Shown here piece by piece: positions 39,137 through 46,740 of a stretch of DNA of 46,740 bases. The notes under the pieces were generated by a model. The model saw only the letters and a program-made list of their open reading frames with translations, searched no databases and was not told where the DNA came from. Source of the DNA: Oscillospiraceae bacterium (GTDB lineage: Bacteria; Bacillota; Clostridia; Oscillospirales; Oscillospiraceae); assembly GCA_017461445.1 (NCBI GenBank), contig JAFTXW010000009.1, positions 1-46,740 of the forward strand, given 5' to 3'. Position 1 is the first letter of the stretch, and the number at the start of each line of letters is the position of its first letter. The position numbers and the translations under genes were made by a program.

Positions 39137-40285
39137 CTATTGATTCGCATTCAAGGGGAGCCTTTTTACAAACTTCTCCATCCGATCCAGTCCCTTTTCC
39201 AGCTCCTCATCGGAGTAGCAGTAGGACAGCCGCAGATACCCCTCCGCGCCGAAGCAGCTGCCGGGGACAGCGGCGACCTTTCCCTCCTGGATCATCCGGG
39301 TGCAGAAGGCTGCGGAATCCATGCCGAACCGGGAAATATCCACAAATACATAAAACGCGCCCTCGGGCTTGGGGTAGCGCAGCCCCATGGCATCCAGCCG
39401 CCCCATCACATATTCCCGCCGCTTGGCGTAGACCTCCCGCATGGGGGCAGGATCGGTGGTAAGGGCCGTCACGGCGGCATCCTGCAAAAAGGTAGGCACA
39501 GCGGTGATCTCTGCCGCGCTGAGCAGCAGCAGCCGATCCATCACATATTCGGGGCAGACAAGATACCCCACCCGCCAGCCGGTCATGGCATAGGGCTTAC
39601 TGAAGCTCTGACACAAAATCAACTGGTCTTTCAACTCTTCATCCAGGCTCAGGTCGGGGCAGCTTTCGCCGTAAGTCAGCTGGTTGTACACATTGTCACA
39701 GATAATGAAAATGGGTTTCCCCAGCACTGCGGCCTTCACCGCAGCCATACTGGCTTCATCATACACAACGCCCGTAGGATTGCAGGGAGAATTCAAAATA
39801 ATGGCCTTCGTCTTGGGCGTAATGGCAGCATTCAAAGCGTCAGCGTCAATTTGGAAATTGGTCTTGGTCACGTCCAGAGGAACGGTTTTGGCCCCCGCAA
39901 TGGTGGCGATGGTCTCATACAGGCCGAAGCCGGGAGTGGGGACGATGATCTCCTCCCCGGGGTTCAGAATGCCCAGCAAAGCGGTGAACAGGGCGTGGCA
40001 CGCGCCGATGGTGATCAGCACCTGCCCAGGCTTCGTGGCGTTGCCCCGGGCCGTTTCATAGTCGGCCACAGCCTTCCGCAGACCTTCGGTGCCCTGGTTG
40101 GGGGCGTAGTGGGTCTTGTTTTCCTTCAGCGCGGCAACGGCGGCGGCCTTGATGGCCTCCGGCGTATCAAAATCCGGCTCGCCAATGGTCAGCATGGCGC
40201 AGTCCGGGGTTTGGCGGGCCAGGTTGGTATAGACCCGGATCTGGCTGCGCTGCAGGGTGTTTAAATTCTGATTTAAGGGGATCAT
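39137..40285 (-). CDS. patA: Class I/II aminotransferase, probably N-acetyl-LL-diaminopimelate aminotransferase
   Basis: A 382-residue PLP enzyme of fold type I: LTIGEPDFDTPEAIK, HYAPNQGTEGLRKAVADYE, ILNSPCNPTGVVYDE, the Schiff-base Lys in QSFSKPYAMTGWRVGYLV (near residue 230) and a C-terminal LRLSYCYSDEELE. It overlaps by four bases the gene for an N-acetyl-diaminopimelate deacetylase, across a short gap from dapH, so the PatA assignment (transamination of N-acetyl-2-amino-6-oxopimelate) is well supported by context. On sequence alone it could act on other amino acids. Confidence 0.85.
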   Translation of the reverse strand: MIPLNQNLNTLQRSQIRVYTNLARQTPDCAMLTIGEPDFDTPEAIKAAAVAALKENKTHYAPNQGTEGLRKAVADYETARGNATKPGQVLITIGACHALFTALLGILNPGEEIIVPTPGFGLYETIATIAGAKTVPLDVTKTNFQIDADALNAAITPKTKAIILNSPCNPTGVVYDEASMAAVKAAVLGKPIFIICDNVYNQLTYGESCPDLSLDEELKDQLILCQSFSKPYAMTGWRVGYLVCPEYVMDRLLLLSAAEITAVPTFLQDAAVTALTTDPAPMREVYAKRREYVMGRLDAMGLRYPKPEGAFYVFVDISRFGMDSAAFCTRMIQEGKVAAVPGSCFGAEGYLRLSYCYSDEELEKGLDRMEKFVKRLPLNANQ

Positions 40286-41370
40286 TGGTAGTTTTCCGCC
40301 AGTTTCTCGAAGAAATCGGCACCTTTCAGCAGGATAGTTTCGTCAAAATGGAAGTTGTCCGTATGCAGCGCGGGCACATCTCCCAATCCTAAGAAAAAGA
40401 ATACGCCGGGGGCGAACCGCTGATACCAGGAGAAATCCTCAGAGGTCATGGTGGGCTCCTCCAGCCAACCAAAATCCATATACGCCGCCAGCTTGCGGCA
40501 CAGCTCCGGGGGATTCATCACGGCGGGGTAGCCCTCGCTCATGTGGATGGTCACGGTGCAGCCAAACTTCGCTTCCACGTCGGCGGCGATCTCATACAGC
40601 CGCGCCTTCAGGCCGTCGAATACCTCGTCCTGGAAGGCCCGCAGAGAGCCCTCCATATGAGTGTGCTCGGAGACCGCGTTCCGGGCAGTGCCGCTGTGGA
40701 GCTGGCCGAAATTCAGCAGGCGGTAGATTTCCTTCGGCAGCGTTCCCTCCGTCGCCCGCACCTGGCGGTACAGCTCCACACCCGCCGCCAGGGCATCAAT
40801 GCCGCACTCCGCCCGGGCCAGATGGGAGGACTTTCCGTAAATATCCACCGTCACCTCGCTGGCGTGGCTCATGAGCTCGTTTTCCCGGGTGAACATCCGC
40901 CCCGCCTCCAGGCCGGGCCACAGGTGCAGGCCAAATACGGCTTTTACGTTGTATTTCTCAAAAATTCCCGTGTCGCAGATGCGCTTCGCGCCGCCGGGGG
41001 TCTCCTCGCCGGGCTGGAAAATCAGCAGCACGTTGTGGGGAAGGGCCTTTTTTTCGCTCAAACGCCGGGCAACCTCCAGCGCAATGGCCAGATGGCCATC
41101 GTGGCCGCAGGCGTGCATCTTTCCCGGATGGGTGGAAGCATATTCCGCCCCGGTACGCTCAGTGATAGGCAGTGCGTCCGCATCCGCCCGGAAGGCAATG
41201 GCACTGTCCCGCCCGAAATCGAACCAGGCGCACAGGGCCCCCGCCACCGGCTCAAACACCGTGCAGTTCAGCCCCGACAGAGCGTTTTTCAGGTAAGCCA
41301 TCGTCTCAGGCAGTTCCCACCCCAGCTCCGGGATCCGGTGCAAAGCCCGGCGGTCCGTAATGATCTGCAT
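40282..41370 (-). CDS. dapL: N-acetyldiaminopimelate deacetylase (M20 family)
   Basis: A 362-residue M20D metallopeptidase-family amidohydrolase: LHRIPELGWELPETMAYL at the start, AFRADADALPITERTG, MHACGHDGHLAIALEVARRL with metal ligands, IFQPGEETPGGAKRI, and the C-terminal EDFSWYQRFAPGVFFFLGLG. The match to Bacillus YkuR and the dapH/patA neighbours point to removal of the acetyl group from N-acetyl-LL-diaminopimelate. The ATG at 41370 follows TCGGAGGATG; the open frame upstream runs through the promoter. It is first in the operon. The symbol dapL is also used for a different aminotransferase; ykuR is an alternative name. Confidence 0.87.
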   Translation of the reverse strand: MQIITDRRALHRIPELGWELPETMAYLKNALSGLNCTVFEPVAGALCAWFDFGRDSAIAFRADADALPITERTGAEYASTHPGKMHACGHDGHLAIALEVARRLSEKKALPHNVLLIFQPGEETPGGAKRICDTGIFEKYNVKAVFGLHLWPGLEAGRMFTRENELMSHASEVTVDIYGKSSHLARAECGIDALAAGVELYRQVRATEGTLPKEIYRLLNFGQLHSGTARNAVSEHTHMEGSLRAFQDEVFDGLKARLYEIAADVEAKFGCTVTIHMSEGYPAVMNPPELCRKLAAYMDFGWLEEPTMTSEDFSWYQRFAPGVFFFLGLGDVPALHTDNFHFDETILLKGADFFEKLAENYQ

Positions 41371-41401
41371 ATTTCCATCCTCCGAGAGAGTAATTTGAAT
41401 A

Positions 41402-41430
41402 ATTATACCCCATTTCCCCCTTCCTGTCAA
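41402..41430 (-). promoter_or_regulatory. Perfect promoter of the deacetylase-patA operon
   Basis: Minus strand TTGACA (41430-41425), 17-base spacer, TATAAT (41407-41402). Confidence 0.85.
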
Positions 41431-41438
41431 TTTCCCGC

Positions 41439-41467
41439 TTGTGTTTTGCCAAAAAAGATGGTAGGAT
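41439..41467 (+). promoter_or_regulatory. Predicted promoter of dapH
   Basis: TTGTGT (41439-41444), 17-base spacer, TAGGAT (41462-41467). It is back to back with the deacetylase promoter, so the two halves of the acetyl pathway can be controlled together. Confidence 0.5.
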
Positions 41468-41520
41468 AGTGCAATATAAAACCCTTCCCTACATACATTT
41501 CACCAAAGGAGCACTTTATT

Positions 41521-42213
41521 ATGAACGCACAGGAAATTATTGAATACATCCGCACCTCGGAAAAGAAGACCCCTGTAAAGGTCTATGTCTGGGAAAAGGC
41601 CCCTGTCGCCTTCCCGGGCTGCCATGAATTCCCCGCAGGCGAAGGCTGCAAGATCGTCTTCGGCGACTGGAAGGACGTGTCCCCCGTTCTGGAAGCCAAC
41701 GAGTTCGCCCACATTGAGATCGAAAACAACTGCCGCAACTCCGCCATCCCCATGCTGGACATGAAGAACGTCCCCGCCCGTATCGAACCGGGTGCCATCA
41801 TCCGGGAGCAGGTGGAGATCGGCAAGAACGCCGTCATTATGATGGGTGCCATCCTGAACATCGGCGCGGTGGTTGGTGAAGGCACCATGATCGACATGGG
41901 TGCCGTCCTGGGCGGCCGGGCCACCGTGGGCAGGAACTGCCATGTGGGCGCGGGTGCTGTCCTGGCCGGTGTCATTGAGCCCGCCTCCGCCACCCCCGTC
42001 ATCGTAGAGGACAACGTACTGATCGGTGCCAACGCTGTGGTCATCGAGGGCTGCCGCATCGGCCACGATGCCGTAGTCGCCGCCGGTGCCATCGTGGTGG
42101 GCGACGTTGCCCCCAACACCGTAGTGGCAGGCTGCCCCGCGAAGGTTATCAAGGTCAAGGACGAAAAGACCGCAGGCAAGACCGCCCTGGTGGACGCTCT
42201 GCGCGCCCTCTAA
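41521..42213 (+). CDS. dapH: Tetrahydrodipicolinate N-acetyltransferase
   Basis: A 230-residue left-handed beta-helix acyltransferase: [20 protein letters not shown] at the N-terminus, then hexapeptide repeats from about residue 90 ([74 protein letters not shown]). It acetylates tetrahydrodipicolinate with acetyl-CoA, opening the acetyl branch of the lysine/DAP pathway. The ATG follows AAAGGAGCAC. Acetyl-CoA supply by the acs genes nearby is metabolically natural but no direct link is shown. Confidence 0.94.
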   Translation: MNAQEIIEYIRTSEKKTPVKVYVWEKAPVAFPGCHEFPAGEGCKIVFGDWKDVSPVLEANEFAHIEIENNCRNSAIPMLDMKNVPARIEPGAIIREQVEIGKNAVIMMGAILNIGAVVGEGTMIDMGAVLGGRATVGRNCHVGAGAVLAGVIEPASATPVIVEDNVLIGANAVVIEGCRIGHDAVVAAGAIVVGDVAPNTVVAGCPAKVIKVKDEKTAGKTALVDALRAL

Positions 42214-42291
42214 CCTCTGCACATTTTTCAGCCTTCGGAATAACATGGAATGAGCGTTGAAGCTCAAGAAAATTTTTCGGAGGTAATCATT

Positions 42292-42438
42292 ATGTGCAAC
42301 AACAATGGTCTGTGCGGCTGCTTCGGTAACAACAACTGGTGGTGGATCATCATCCTGCTGCTGATCTTCTGCAACTGCAACAACGGCTGCAGCAACAACT
42401 GGAACAACTGCGACAACGACCGCTGCGGCTGCTGCTAA
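42292..42438 (+). CDS. Tiny Cys/Asn-rich membrane peptide
   Basis: A 48-residue peptide: a Cys/Asn/Gly head (MCNNNGLCGCFGNNN), a hydrophobic WWWIIILLLIFC core and a tail with Cys about every third to fifth residue (CNCNNGCSNNWNNCDNDRCG ending CC). Ten Cys and fifteen Asn. The ATG at 42292 follows TCGGAGGTAATC, and a strong terminator follows, so it is a real gene. The frame is open further upstream, but that part has no ribosome site. It recalls small YjcZ-like sporulation or metal-binding peptides, without a firm match. Confidence 0.75.
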   Translation: MCNNNGLCGCFGNNNWWWIIILLLIFCNCNNGCSNNWNNCDNDRCGCC

Positions 42439-42463
42439 GCAGACGGCGACCACTAAAACAGAG

Positions 42464-42496
42464 AACGGGCACCCCAACCGGGGTGCCCAATTTTTA
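42464..42496 (+). terminator. Terminator after the Cys-rich peptide gene
   Basis: GGGCACCCC pairs with GGGGTGCCC around AACC, then AATTTTT. Confidence 0.85.
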
Positions 42497-42523
42497 TAGC
42501 GAAAAATTGTTATTTCATACTAC

Positions 42524-42556
42524 TTTTTATTAGAAATCTTTCATTTCTAATAAAAA
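42524..42556. repeat. Hairpin repeat, copy 2
   Basis: TTTTTATTAGAAAT pairs perfectly with ATTTCTAATAAAAA around CTTTC. It matches copy 1 at 4643-4675, including flanks TACT before and CAC..CCTGAT after. Confidence 0.65.
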
Positions 42557-42620
42557 AGGGCACTGCCTGATAAACAATAATTTATACTGATATTCAATTG
42601 AAAATAGTATTACACAAGAA

Positions 42621-42646
42621 AGAGGGAGCGGCAAGCCGCTCCCTCT
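42621..42646 (-). terminator. Terminator of acsB
   Basis: AGAGGGAGCGGC pairs with GCCGCTCCCTCT; on the minus strand TTCTTGTG follows. Confidence 0.75.
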
Positions 42647-42668
42647 CAGTATTATGCAATTCGCCGCA

Positions 42669-44801
42669 TTACATATCGAAGGGTTCGAAGCCCAGGACGG
42701 GGTGGCCCACTTCGGACAGGTAGTTCAGCAGCTCCTCGGGATCCTCGGTGCAGATGGTCTCGTCAGCGACCATGTCGGTGAAGTTCTCAACACCGTACAG
42801 CTCCAGAGCGGTAGCATCCAGACGCTCGCGCATCTGATCCTTCAGCATCTTGGGCATCCAGACGATACGGCCGGGGCCGCCTTCGGCTGCGATGAACTTC
42901 TTGGAGGAGATGAAGTGCTTGCCGTGGCCCATGAAGCCGGGGGTCTGAACACCGCCGCCGGTCATGGAGGCCATCTCGGAGAAGCTCATGCCCAGAGGAG
43001 TCATGCCGGCATGCTCACGGCAGGTGATGACAACGCCCATGGAGACAGGCTCAACACCACAGATACACTCGAAGCAGCCGCAGGAGGTCATGGGATCCTG
43101 GAACAGGGAGTACAGAGTGATGTGCTCAACAGCACCCTGAGAGTACTTGTTGACGGCAGCATCCATGGAATCGTAACGGCCCAGACGCTCGTCCTGGCAG
43201 CCTTCCTTGACGATGGGCTGGCAGGGGCCGGCGGGATCCAGCTCCTTGGTGGCCTTGGCATCCAGCCAGGACACGGCACCGCAGAGGCCCAGACGCTCGG
43301 GGGTAACGATACAGACGTGGCTGGGGGAGAAGGCCTGGCACATGATGCAGGTGTAGAAGGTGTCAACGGACTCGTCGGTCATGGATGCCAGACGTGCGTC
43401 ACGCTTGTTGAACACCTCGTTAGCGGCAGCGCGCAGTGCCTTGTTCTGCTCAGCGTCAACGATGATCTTGACCTGGCACTTGTCAACAACAGCCTCGAAC
43501 TCGCTCTTGACCTTGGCGTACAGAACTTCGCCCAGGTGCTTGAACTTGAAGCCGGCCTCGTAGTCAGCCTTGCTGATACGGATACGGATCATGTCACGCT
43601 GACCGGTGTGCATAACGCCCTCGATGCAGTTGATCCAGGAGTGGATCTTACGCTCCATGACGGACTCGAAGTCGGGCTGCATAGCCTTACCGGCGACCTC
43701 AACGGTGTAGCTCAGGGAGATCTTGGAGCCGACGGGCACATCGTCGATCTCGGGGCCGACGACCTCGATCTTGTGGTCTTCGACCTCGGCAGCGTCCTTG
43801 GTCTGAACCAGCTCGAAGCAGTCCACACGGGAGCCGTCCACTTCCACCTGCATATCGCCGCGGCGGATGATCTCGCCCTCGAAAGCGGTAGCGAAGGAAA
43901 CGGGGATGTCGATCTTGGTGATCTTCAGCTTGATGTCGCGGGCCTCCAGAGAGGTGGCGTTCCACTTGGTGGTATCCAGCTGCTGGATCAGGGACTTGGG
44001 AACACGGAACATGTTCTCAGTCTCGTTGGAGACAACGGGGAAGCCCAGGCAGATGGCACCGGCACCGTAGGAGACGATCTCGTCAGACAGGGGCTTGTAA
44101 GCGTTGACGAAGGCCTTGACACGATCCATGGTGTACTTGGCCAGGGTCTTGAAGTCGCCGGGGGTCACGTTGCCGAAGATCAGAGCGGCACGGACAGCAA
44201 CGGAGACGACATGGATAACGGACTGCATCTCGTAGCCCAGGGGCACAACGCGGACGGACTCGCCCAGCTTCATGCCGGCCTCGTAGCAGTGCTTGATGGA
44301 ATCGCCGGTCAGGGTGACCAGGATACCCTGCGCCTGGTAGGACTTGGCCAGAGCGACGGTCTCAGCGGGATCCTCCGCGCCGCCGATGATAACGGCAACA
44401 CCGGGGATGTCGCCGGTAACCAGGGGAACACCCAGGTTACGGACGAAAGCGTCGGTCAGGTGGCCCATCTCGGGCTCTGCGTAGGGCTCAGCACCGTGCA
44501 GGTACTTCAGAGCCTCCAGGAACTCAGCGCACAGGGCGGAAGCAACGCCGCTGTCGAAGACGTCCTGCAGACGGTTGTTGCGGGTCATCATGGACTTGAT
44601 GTTGTCCATGGCAGCCTTCATTTCGCCCAGAGTGTTGATCTTAACGCCGGTCACGCCGTAGTAGCAGGGCAGGCTGTAAGCAGTGCTGGGGAAAGACACA
44701 GGCTCGGCCTCGCCGTAGGTGGCGATAGCCTGATCGATGGCGGCTACGGTACGCTCGTAGTTGTAGTCGTTACCGCCAAAAACTCTATCAAAAAGTGTCA
44801 C
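42669..44801 (-). CDS. acsB: Acetyl-CoA synthase, CODH/ACS alpha subunit
   Basis: A 710-residue AcsB, near the 729 of Moorella. The CODH-contacting N-terminal domain begins MTLFDRVFGGNDYNYERTVA. The A-cluster Cys ligands are in FYTCIMCQAFSPSHVCIVTPERLGLCG (about residues 485-510), and the C-G-C motif of the distal nickel is in TSCGCFECICG (about 573-583). It joins a methyl group from CFeSP, CO from AcsA and CoA into acetyl-CoA. The start is GTG 44801 after AGGAGGAAATACC. It lies 24 bases after cooC on the minus strand. Confidence 0.96.
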   Translation of the reverse strand: MTLFDRVFGGNDYNYERTVAAIDQAIATYGEAEPVSFPSTAYSLPCYYGVTGVKINTLGEMKAAMDNIKSMMTRNNRLQDVFDSGVASALCAEFLEALKYLHGAEPYAEPEMGHLTDAFVRNLGVPLVTGDIPGVAVIIGGAEDPAETVALAKSYQAQGILVTLTGDSIKHCYEAGMKLGESVRVVPLGYEMQSVIHVVSVAVRAALIFGNVTPGDFKTLAKYTMDRVKAFVNAYKPLSDEIVSYGAGAICLGFPVVSNETENMFRVPKSLIQQLDTTKWNATSLEARDIKLKITKIDIPVSFATAFEGEIIRRGDMQVEVDGSRVDCFELVQTKDAAEVEDHKIEVVGPEIDDVPVGSKISLSYTVEVAGKAMQPDFESVMERKIHSWINCIEGVMHTGQRDMIRIRISKADYEAGFKFKHLGEVLYAKVKSEFEAVVDKCQVKIIVDAEQNKALRAAANEVFNKRDARLASMTDESVDTFYTCIMCQAFSPSHVCIVTPERLGLCGAVSWLDAKATKELDPAGPCQPIVKEGCQDERLGRYDSMDAAVNKYSQGAVEHITLYSLFQDPMTSCGCFECICGVEPVSMGVVITCREHAGMTPLGMSFSEMASMTGGGVQTPGFMGHGKHFISSKKFIAAEGGPGRIVWMPKMLKDQMRERLDATALELYGVENFTDMVADETICTEDPEELLNYLSEVGHPVLGFEPFDM

Positions 44802-44825
44802 GGTATTTCCTCCTGTAATGATTCG

Positions 44826-45596
44826 TTAGGTTTCGTCGCGATCCAGGATCGCTTTGATTTTCCGAATTTCTTCGATTGCCTTGGGGCTGAAATCGTAGGG
44901 AGATTTTCCCTGCCGGTCGGCGTCCATGATCTCCAGGTTGTAGTGGATCATGCCCAGCAGATCCTCCGCGGGAATGGAATTGCGGATGAATTCCTCATCC
45001 TTTTCATCCCGAACCTTGTTGGCTACCACCCGCACCCGCTTGACCCCCAGGTCGTTTGCCAGCCGCTTCACATTGCGGTAGGTCTGGACACTGCGGGCAC
45101 CGGGCTCGATGACCACGATGAACTGATCCATATTGGCCGCCGTACCCCGGCCCAGATGCTCCAGACCCGCTTCCATGTCCATGATGACCACATCGTTTTT
45201 CCGATAGGTCAAGCTGGACAGCACCGCCTTCAGCATCACATGCTCGGGACAGACACAGCCGCTGCCGCCCAAGTCCACCGTACCCATGACCAGCAGCTTC
45301 ACGCCGTTGATTTCTTTGGAAAAGGTGTCGGGAATGTCGGCAACATAGGGATTCAGCTTGAAGAACTTATTGGCGGCATTTGCGCCGGTCCGTTCTTCCA
45401 CCAGGGTGCGCATTTTGGAGATGGGGACGATCTCGTCCACTTCCTCCTGGGTCAGGCCCAGAGCCAGTCCCAGGTTGGCATCGGGATCCACGTCGGCGGC
45501 CAGAACAGTCCGGCCTTCATCGGCGTAGAGCCGCGCCAGGGTGGAGGACAGGGTGGTCTTGCCCACGCCGCCCTTACCGGTAATCGCTACTTTCAT
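44826..45596 (-). CDS. cooC: CooC-type nickel-insertion ATPase (second)
   Basis: A 256-residue MinD/CooC-family ATPase: deviant Walker A TGKGGVGKTT at residues 6-15, AADVDPDANLGLALG, the Cys-x-Cys metal site in GSGCVCPEHVML, and VVIMDMEAGLEHLGRGT. It resembles standard CooC/AcsF more closely than the first copy (GCYCYVNG motif at 2893-3657). Its place between acsA and acsB suggests nickel loading of CODH or ACS. The ATG is preceded by CGAGGTC. The 194-base gap to acsA is filled with repeats. Confidence 0.93.
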   Translation of the reverse strand: MKVAITGKGGVGKTTLSSTLARLYADEGRTVLAADVDPDANLGLALGLTQEEVDEIVPISKMRTLVEERTGANAANKFFKLNPYVADIPDTFSKEINGVKLLVMGTVDLGGSGCVCPEHVMLKAVLSSLTYRKNDVVIMDMEAGLEHLGRGTAANMDQFIVVIEPGARSVQTYRNVKRLANDLGVKRVRVVANKVRDEKDEEFIRNSIPAEDLLGMIHYNLEIMDADRQGKSPYDFSPKAIEEIRKIKAILDRDET

Positions 45597-45618
45597 TGGA
45601 AAAAGACCTCGTTTATGC

Positions 45619-45664
45619 TGTCATTGCCAGGGGTCAAGCCTTCCCTTGAGGGCTCGCAATGACA
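45619..45664. repeat. TGTCATTGC palindromic repeat
   Basis: TGTCATTGC (45619-45627) and GCAATGACA (45656-45664) bound an inner TCAAG/CTTGA stem. It has the form of known clostridial dispersed palindromes. Confidence 0.65.
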
Positions 45665-45688
45665 TAAGTATTTTTGTTGCGCGGCAGG

Positions 45689-45791
45689 ATCAGCGAGAGA
45701 TTTTTCGCAGATCAAGCAATCAAAGCCGCCGGCATACTTAAAGTATTCCAAGGCTTGGACTGTGAAGAGCTGCGGAAAAAGATCCGCTGAT
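45689..45791. repeat. Structured intergenic element, copy 2
   Basis: ATCAGCG (45689-45695) pairs with CGCTGAT (45785-45791). CAATCAAAGCC (45717-45727) pairs with GGCTTGGACTG (45752-45762) around an ATACT/AGTAT hairpin, and TTTTTCGCAG pairs with CTGCGGAAAAA. It shares its plan and many fixed bases (GCGAGAGATTTT, GAAGAG, GGAAAA.GATCCGC) with the copy at 8061-8204. Its last base is the first base of the acsA stop. Confidence 0.7.
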
Positions 45792-46740
45792 TAGATGCCC
45801 AGGGCAGCGCGCTTGGCTTCGATGCAGGCGATCATCTTGTCGCCCAGGGAGTCGATGTCGGTATCGACGACGAACTTCGCCTCGACCCACTCCTTGATGC
45901 CATCCTCGCCCTGCAGCAGGCGGGTGACTTCCTCGGAGCCCTTGGAGTAGGGATCAACGCCCAGGAAGGTCTCGATACCGGTAGCAACGACGTAGTTACC
46001 GATGGAGACAGCCTTCTCGGACATCCACTCGGGAGCGCAGCCAACGACGGGAACCTGAGAAATGTTGATGCCCCAGTCCTTGGCAATGTCAGCAGCCAGG
46101 ATCATCATACGGGAGATATCAACGCAGGAACCCATGTGCAGTACGGGAGGAATGCCGGCCAGCTCGCAGACACGCTTCAGACCTGCGCCGCAGTATTCCT
46201 TGGCCTGGACAGGATCCATCAGACCGGCCTTGGCGGCAGCCTGTGCGGAGCAGCCGGTGGTGATGACGATGATGTCGTTCTCCAGCATCTTCTTCATCAG
46301 GCCGATGTGGGCGGTGTCGGGACGAACCTTGGGGTTGTTGCAGCCGACCATAGCCACAGCACCGCGCAGAACGCCGGAGTGGACACACTCGATCAGAGGC
46401 TTGGTGGTGCCGAACTCGTCAACCTGAGAGTTGGCAACGCCGTCCAGAACCTTCTTGATGGCCTCGACGGAGTAGCCGACGCGGGCCTTCTGCTTCTGGT
46501 TGGGGATGTTGACCAGATCCTGGTTGCGGTTGACGAAGTTCTCAATGGCCATCTTCACGATCGCCTTGGCGTTCTCGCCGGCAGTCTCAGCAGAGAAGCG
46601 GTAGAACTCGGAGTCGGGCATCCGGGCGATGGGAGAGGTGGTAATGAACTTGGTATGGAAGCACTTGCTCAGGGGGCCCAGTGCGGGGACGATGCACTGC
46701 ACGTCCACGACGATGGCTTCGCAGGCACCGGTCAGGACCA
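45791..46740 (-). CDS. acsA: Carbon monoxide dehydrogenase catalytic subunit (5' end beyond window)
   Basis: The C-terminal 316 residues of the CODH beta subunit; the frame is open to the right edge (GACEAIVVDVQCIVPALGPL). C-cluster Cys ligands are visible in AMVGCNNPKVR, VITTGCSAQAAAKAG and LHMGSCVDISRM, with the typical PVVGCAPEWMSEKAVSIGNY following. The enzyme reduces CO2 to CO for acetyl-CoA synthase and can oxidise CO. The anaerobic acetogen context (cooC, acsB next) favours AcsA rather than a stand-alone CooS. The N-terminal B- and D-cluster parts are outside the window. Confidence 0.95.
   Translation of the reverse strand, partial: VLTGACEAIVVDVQCIVPALGPLSKCFHTKFITTSPIARMPDSEFYRFSAETAGENAKAIVKMAIENFVNRNQDLVNIPNQKQKARVGYSVEAIKKVLDGVANSQVDEFGTTKPLIECVHSGVLRGAVAMVGCNNPKVRPDTAHIGLMKKMLENDIIVITTGCSAQAAAKAGLMDPVQAKEYCGAGLKRVCELAGIPPVLHMGSCVDISRMMILAADIAKDWGINISQVPVVGCAPEWMSEKAVSIGNYVVATGIETFLGVDPYSKGSEEVTRLLQGEDGIKEWVEAKFVVDTDIDSLGDKMIACIEAKRAALGI

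Noticed and set aside
42654-45662. A 1,002-codon open frame on the plus strand opposite acsB and cooC
   Set aside because: Codon bias of the real minus-strand genes leaves the antisense frame free of stops; the translation has no domain, and acsB and cooC are unmistakable.

Overview
The window reads as chromosome of a GC-rich, endospore-forming Clostridia, probably of the Oscillospirales/Oscillospiraceae type. This is inferred from gene content and layout, not from a marker-gene match. Evidence: the yabP-yabQ-divIC-yabR order typical of spore-forming Firmicutes, a perfect CIRCE box before groES-groEL, consensus sigma-A promoters (TTGACA-17-TATAAT), strong AGGAGG ribosome sites, a GlcT/PtsG antitermination unit, an acetyl-branch diaminopimelate pathway, a Clostridia-type [FeFe] hydrogenase, and carbonyl-branch Wood-Ljungdahl genes at both ends. 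The organism therefore looks like an acetogen, or at least a carrier of CODH/acetyl-CoA synthase.

Layout. 1-3.7 kb (minus): acsC fused in frame to acsE, then acsD and a CooC-type ATPase. 3.8-8.2 kb: small genes, tRNA-Gly with a duplicated 3' end, an ECF sigma factor with a membrane partner, a four-helix-bundle gene, tRNA-Lys and tRNA-Gln, and a candidate structured RNA. 8.2-14.5 kb (minus): ptsG (EIICBA), glcT, ppdK. 14.7-17.5 kb (plus): yabP, yabQ, divIC, yabR, an SDR oxidoreductase, rpiB. 17.5-21.9 kb (minus): small gene, then moxR-DUF58-transglutaminase. 22.2-25.5 kb (plus): a ParB-like/BMP fusion, a phosphoesterase, a DUF2461 gene. 25.7-28.2 kb: dapA, dapB, dapF. 28.3-29.5 kb: rpsF-ssb-rpsR. 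29.56-30.26 kb: two tandem copies of a type I toxin-antitoxin locus. 30.3-32.9 kb: ribbon-helix-helix gene, small gene, groEL-groES. 33.1-38.9 kb: dacF, [FeFe] hydrogenase, NhaC antiporter, D-aminoacylase-like amidohydrolase. 39.1-42.4 kb: patA-like aminotransferase and N-acetyl-diaminopimelate deacetylase, divergent from dapH; then a tiny Cys/Asn-rich membrane peptide. 42.6-46.7 kb (minus): acsA (partial), cooC, acsB.

How they fit together. AcsA makes CO from CO2, AcsE moves the methyl group from methyl-tetrahydrofolate to the AcsC/AcsD corrinoid protein, and AcsB joins methyl, CO and CoA; the two CooC ATPases likely insert nickel. PpdK, RpiB and PtsG supply central carbon flow. DapA, DapB, DapH, PatA, the deacetylase and DapF together cover the acetyl route from aspartate semialdehyde to meso-diaminopimelate.

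Intergenic DNA is rich in structured repeats of at least four kinds: large inverted-arm elements packed with GAA/TTC triloop hairpins, low-complexity palindromes built from short AAAGTTG- or TAGGAGT-like words, a covarying structured element of about 100-145 bp in two copies, and a hairpin found after two terminators. The points most worth follow-up are the AcsC-AcsE fusion, the tandem toxin-antitoxin locus, these repeat families, and a perfect promoter embedded in a perfect palindrome before rpsF.
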